From NCBI RefSeq assembly GCF_900178525.1, contig NZ_FXDJ01000009.1, forward strand, positions 330,262 through 394,261: DNA of 64,000 bases, given 5' to 3'. Within the stretch, counting starts at the first letter, position 1. Each line of letters opens with the position of its first letter. Below are positions 62,259-64,000 of this stretch, piece after piece. Origin of the DNA: Massilibacteroides vaginae (GTDB taxonomy: Bacteria > Bacteroidota > Bacteroidia > Bacteroidales > Tannerellaceae). The position numbers and the translations under genes were made by a program. The notes beneath the pieces were generated by a model, which was not told the DNA's origin, searched no databases, and saw nothing but the letters and a program-made list of their open reading frames with translations.

Positions 62259-62561
62259 CAAAACATAAGTTTGTTGCATACAAAGGCACAAAAGTAGAAA
62301 CATTTTTCGCTTTCTCCCCTAAAGCTTCTATTATTTATAATATTTTAGTGACAAACATACTGTTAATTATCTTTTTTAAGAGGAGAATTCTCTTTTTTTT
62401 CGCCCACAGATATGGTTGTATGCTGGTCTGCCGCCTCATCGTGGCTGACTATTTGATTCCGATAAGAACAAAATGGTAACAGTCTGTATTTGCGAAGGTT
62501 TGATTAAATCTTTTTACAGGAAGTTTTAGCAGAGACAAATAGTGAAATCAGATATAAACAT

Positions 62562-62677
62562 CCTTTATTTCTATTAAAACAACCCTCGTTTCTGTTTTAT
62601 ACTTTCCAATGTATTTCCAAAAGACATAGTAATGATAATTTCCGCATATCCTTTATCTTTTAAAAAATATCCTTTAT
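62562..62677 (-). repeat. 21-nt phased CCTTTAT elements, locus 5 (degenerate)
   Basis: CCTTTAT at 62,562 is followed 21 bases on by the degenerate CCCTCGT, and CCTTTAT at 62,650 is followed exactly 21 bases on by CCTTTAT at 62,671. The two pairs are not in phase with each other (88 bases), suggesting two partial arrays. Confidence 0.65.
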
Positions 62678-62999
62678 GTTTAAAAAGATATAGTAATGCG
62701 TTTTTTGGGGGATTAACCCAATTCCCGACAGGCGCTTTGCAAGCATTCTGGAGACATTTATCACACAAACGGGACTACCTGTCGGCTAACTGATTTAAGT
62801 CGCCGATTCCTCACCAAATTAAGCCGTGTCAAAATGGAGCCAAAGCGCCATTTTAGCTTTCAGATTGTTTTTTTGTTTTACACATTAAAAAAACGTACTA
62901 CTGTATTTTAATGATTGTTCTCTTTCATTTTAATCGGCATGCCGTATCAAATCAACACAATCAGTTCAAATTAAAAGAGCGTTAATACAAATTTTGCAT

Positions 63000-63007
63000 T
63001 ATTTTTG
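63000..63007 (+). promoter_or_regulatory. -7 box of the Rpn gene promoter
   Basis: TATTTTTG matches TAnnTTTG, with a start of transcription near 63,014 and a leader of about 37 bases to the ATG at 63,051. This supports that start over one at 62,994. Confidence 0.5.
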
Positions 63008-63050
63008 CAGGCGAATAACCATTAATAATCAAACCGAAACCTTTGCCTAC

Positions 63051-63974
63051 ATGATAAAGAAAGATCCCTTTTGCTATATCAATCCCTTGACGGATTTTGG
63101 CTTTAAGAAGCTGTTTTTTAACGAGCTGAATAAAGAACTACTGATCGATTTTCTGAACGAGATTCTTCCTGAACCGGACAAAATAGTCGATTTAAAATAC
63201 GAGCCCACCATTCTTCATGGCGAAGATGAAGCGGAGCGTAAAGCTATTTTCGACATTTTCTGCACGAATGCGGATGGGGAATATTTTATTGTAGAGATGC
63301 AGCGGGCTAAGCAACCTTATTTTCGCGACCGCAGTTTATATTACGCCTCACTCCCAATCCAGAAGCAGGCACCGACAGGGAAATGGGATTTTCATCTGAA
63401 AGCGGTATATTTTATCGGCGTACTTGATTTTGTGTTATTCAACGAAACGGCAGATGATCATGAGCATTATTTGGAATATGCTCAATTAATCCGTCAAAGA
63501 ACAGGTACTGTTTACTCTAAAAAGATTAATTTTGCCTTTATAGAACTTCCGAAATTCACAAAAACAGCAACCGAACTTCGAACCAATACCGATCGTTGGT
63601 TGTTCTGTTTACGTAACCTGTCTCGTTTAGACAGTCGCCCGGAAGCCGTTCAGGGACGAATCTTTGAACAATTATTTAAAGCAGCAGAAATCAACCGACT
63701 AACAAAACAAGAAATGACAACGTACAAAAAAAGCATATTAGAATACGACGACGTCCGCAGCGCAGTAGACTATGCTCGTGAAGAAGGCGTTGAATACGGA
63801 CTTCAAAAGGGGCGTGAGGAAGGGCGAGAGGAAGGTGTTGAATACGGACTTCAAAAGGGGCGTGAGGAAGGTGTGATAAATATAGCCGTAAATTGTTTAA
63901 AAAGAGGAATGTCCGTTGAAGAAGTCTGTACGATAACCGGCTTGAGTGAGGAAATAGTACGGAAGTTAAAATAA
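63051..63974 (+). CDS. Rpn family recombination-promoting nuclease (PD-(D/E)XK)
   Basis: The protein has 307 residues from MIKKDPFCYINPLTDFGFKK. The N-terminal two-thirds has the Rpn/transposase_31-like nuclease core: DIFCTNADGEYFIVEMQRAK gives D, E and Q. YYASLPIQKQAPTGKWDFHL is the family segment that follows. The C-terminal tail holds two tandem 16-residue units (EEGVEYGLQKGREEGR) from a 48-base repeat (63,784-63,878), then a helix-turn-helix-like MSVEEVCTITGLSEEIVRK. Rpn proteins are linked to recombination and, in recent work, phage defence. The repeat is typical of this family. Confidence 0.88.
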   Translation: MIKKDPFCYINPLTDFGFKKLFFNELNKELLIDFLNEILPEPDKIVDLKYEPTILHGEDEAERKAIFDIFCTNADGEYFIVEMQRAKQPYFRDRSLYYASLPIQKQAPTGKWDFHLKAVYFIGVLDFVLFNETADDHEHYLEYAQLIRQRTGTVYSKKINFAFIELPKFTKTATELRTNTDRWLFCLRNLSRLDSRPEAVQGRIFEQLFKAAEINRLTKQEMTTYKKSILEYDDVRSAVDYAREEGVEYGLQKGREEGREEGVEYGLQKGREEGVINIAVNCLKRGMSVEEVCTITGLSEEIVRKLK

Positions 63975-64000
63975 GGAGTGTATGGACCACTCCGGTTCTT

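Larger units (their letters stand above)
62259..63050. other. Long intergenic region with phased array locus 5
   Basis: The 792 bases contain the repeat (62,562-62,677) and the short duplicated AxATAGTAATG segments near 62,624 and 62,686. A GC-rich patch at 62,700-62,830 and the Rpn promoter (63,000) complete it. The 64-codon leftward frame at 62,574-62,768 shows no family features. Confidence 0.5.

Noticed and set aside
62574..62768. 64-codon leftward frame in the DUF6242/Rpn gap
   Set aside because: Composition follows the CCTTTAT repeat and no protein features are seen.

Overview
The window looks like the chromosome of an anaerobic or gut-type Bacteroidales (Tannerellaceae/Porphyromonadaceae-like; I cannot fix the genus). 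The evidence is a SusC/SusD pair under a FecI/FecR switch, DUF3575/DUF3868/DUF6377 fimbria-type genes, the order DUF6089-uppS-bamA-skp-skp-murI, the TAnnTTTG -7 promoter boxes, weak Shine-Dalgarno signals and an AT-rich base composition. No rRNA or tRNA gene was recognised.

Layout. 1 to about 15,015 is the right-hand part of an integrated conjugative or mobilizable element; its left end lies outside the window. From left to right it carries a nuclease-rich cargo (OLD-type ATPase/nuclease, a broken HNH-like fragment, a PD-(D/E)XK protein, a CoiA-like nuclease, an HD nucleotidase). Next comes a PRTRC cassette (ThiF, B, an unknown protein, C, E) with DUF932 and SSB, then a two-gene cargo (DUF4238 protein plus an HExxH protein), and finally an IntDOT-like tyrosine integrase. 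The element abuts a truncated DUF3868 gene, so it seems to have cut a fimbrial operon (DUF3575, DUF3868), with a DUF6377 regulator diverging from it.

15.2-38.2 kb is backbone: a candidate small RNA; dTDP-rhamnose genes rfbC and rfbB; an AlaX-type editing protein; pgk; mnmA, folE, a SPOR protein, tpiA, a DoxX/thioredoxin-like protein and DUF1599; an M23/LysM peptidase; the run S8 protease-xseA-xseB-ispD-recG; an Lrp regulator; two FKBP isomerases; and an alpha-L-fucosidase.

38.7-42.4 kb is an unusual four-gene operon of sodium-linked membrane proteins: RnfE-like, decarboxylase beta subunit, NqrE-like and NhaA. None of the other Rnf, Nqr or decarboxylase subunits is present. 42.6-51.8 kb holds sigma factor/FecR/SusC(STN)/SusD, a DUF488 pseudogene, a NamZ-type DUF1343 protein and a META lipoprotein. 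52.2-62.3 kb is envelope biogenesis: a variant M23 peptidase, YccF, D-Ala-D-Ala dipeptidase, murI, two Skp/OmpH proteins, bamA, uppS, DUF6089 and DUF6242. The window ends with an Rpn-family nuclease.

The strongest unexplained signals are two. (1) A family of intergenic arrays built on CCTTTAT, repeated with a 21-nt period at five backbone loci, always upstream of a gene in the same polarity. (2) The orphan RnfE/NqrE pair wrapped around a Na+-decarboxylase beta subunit.
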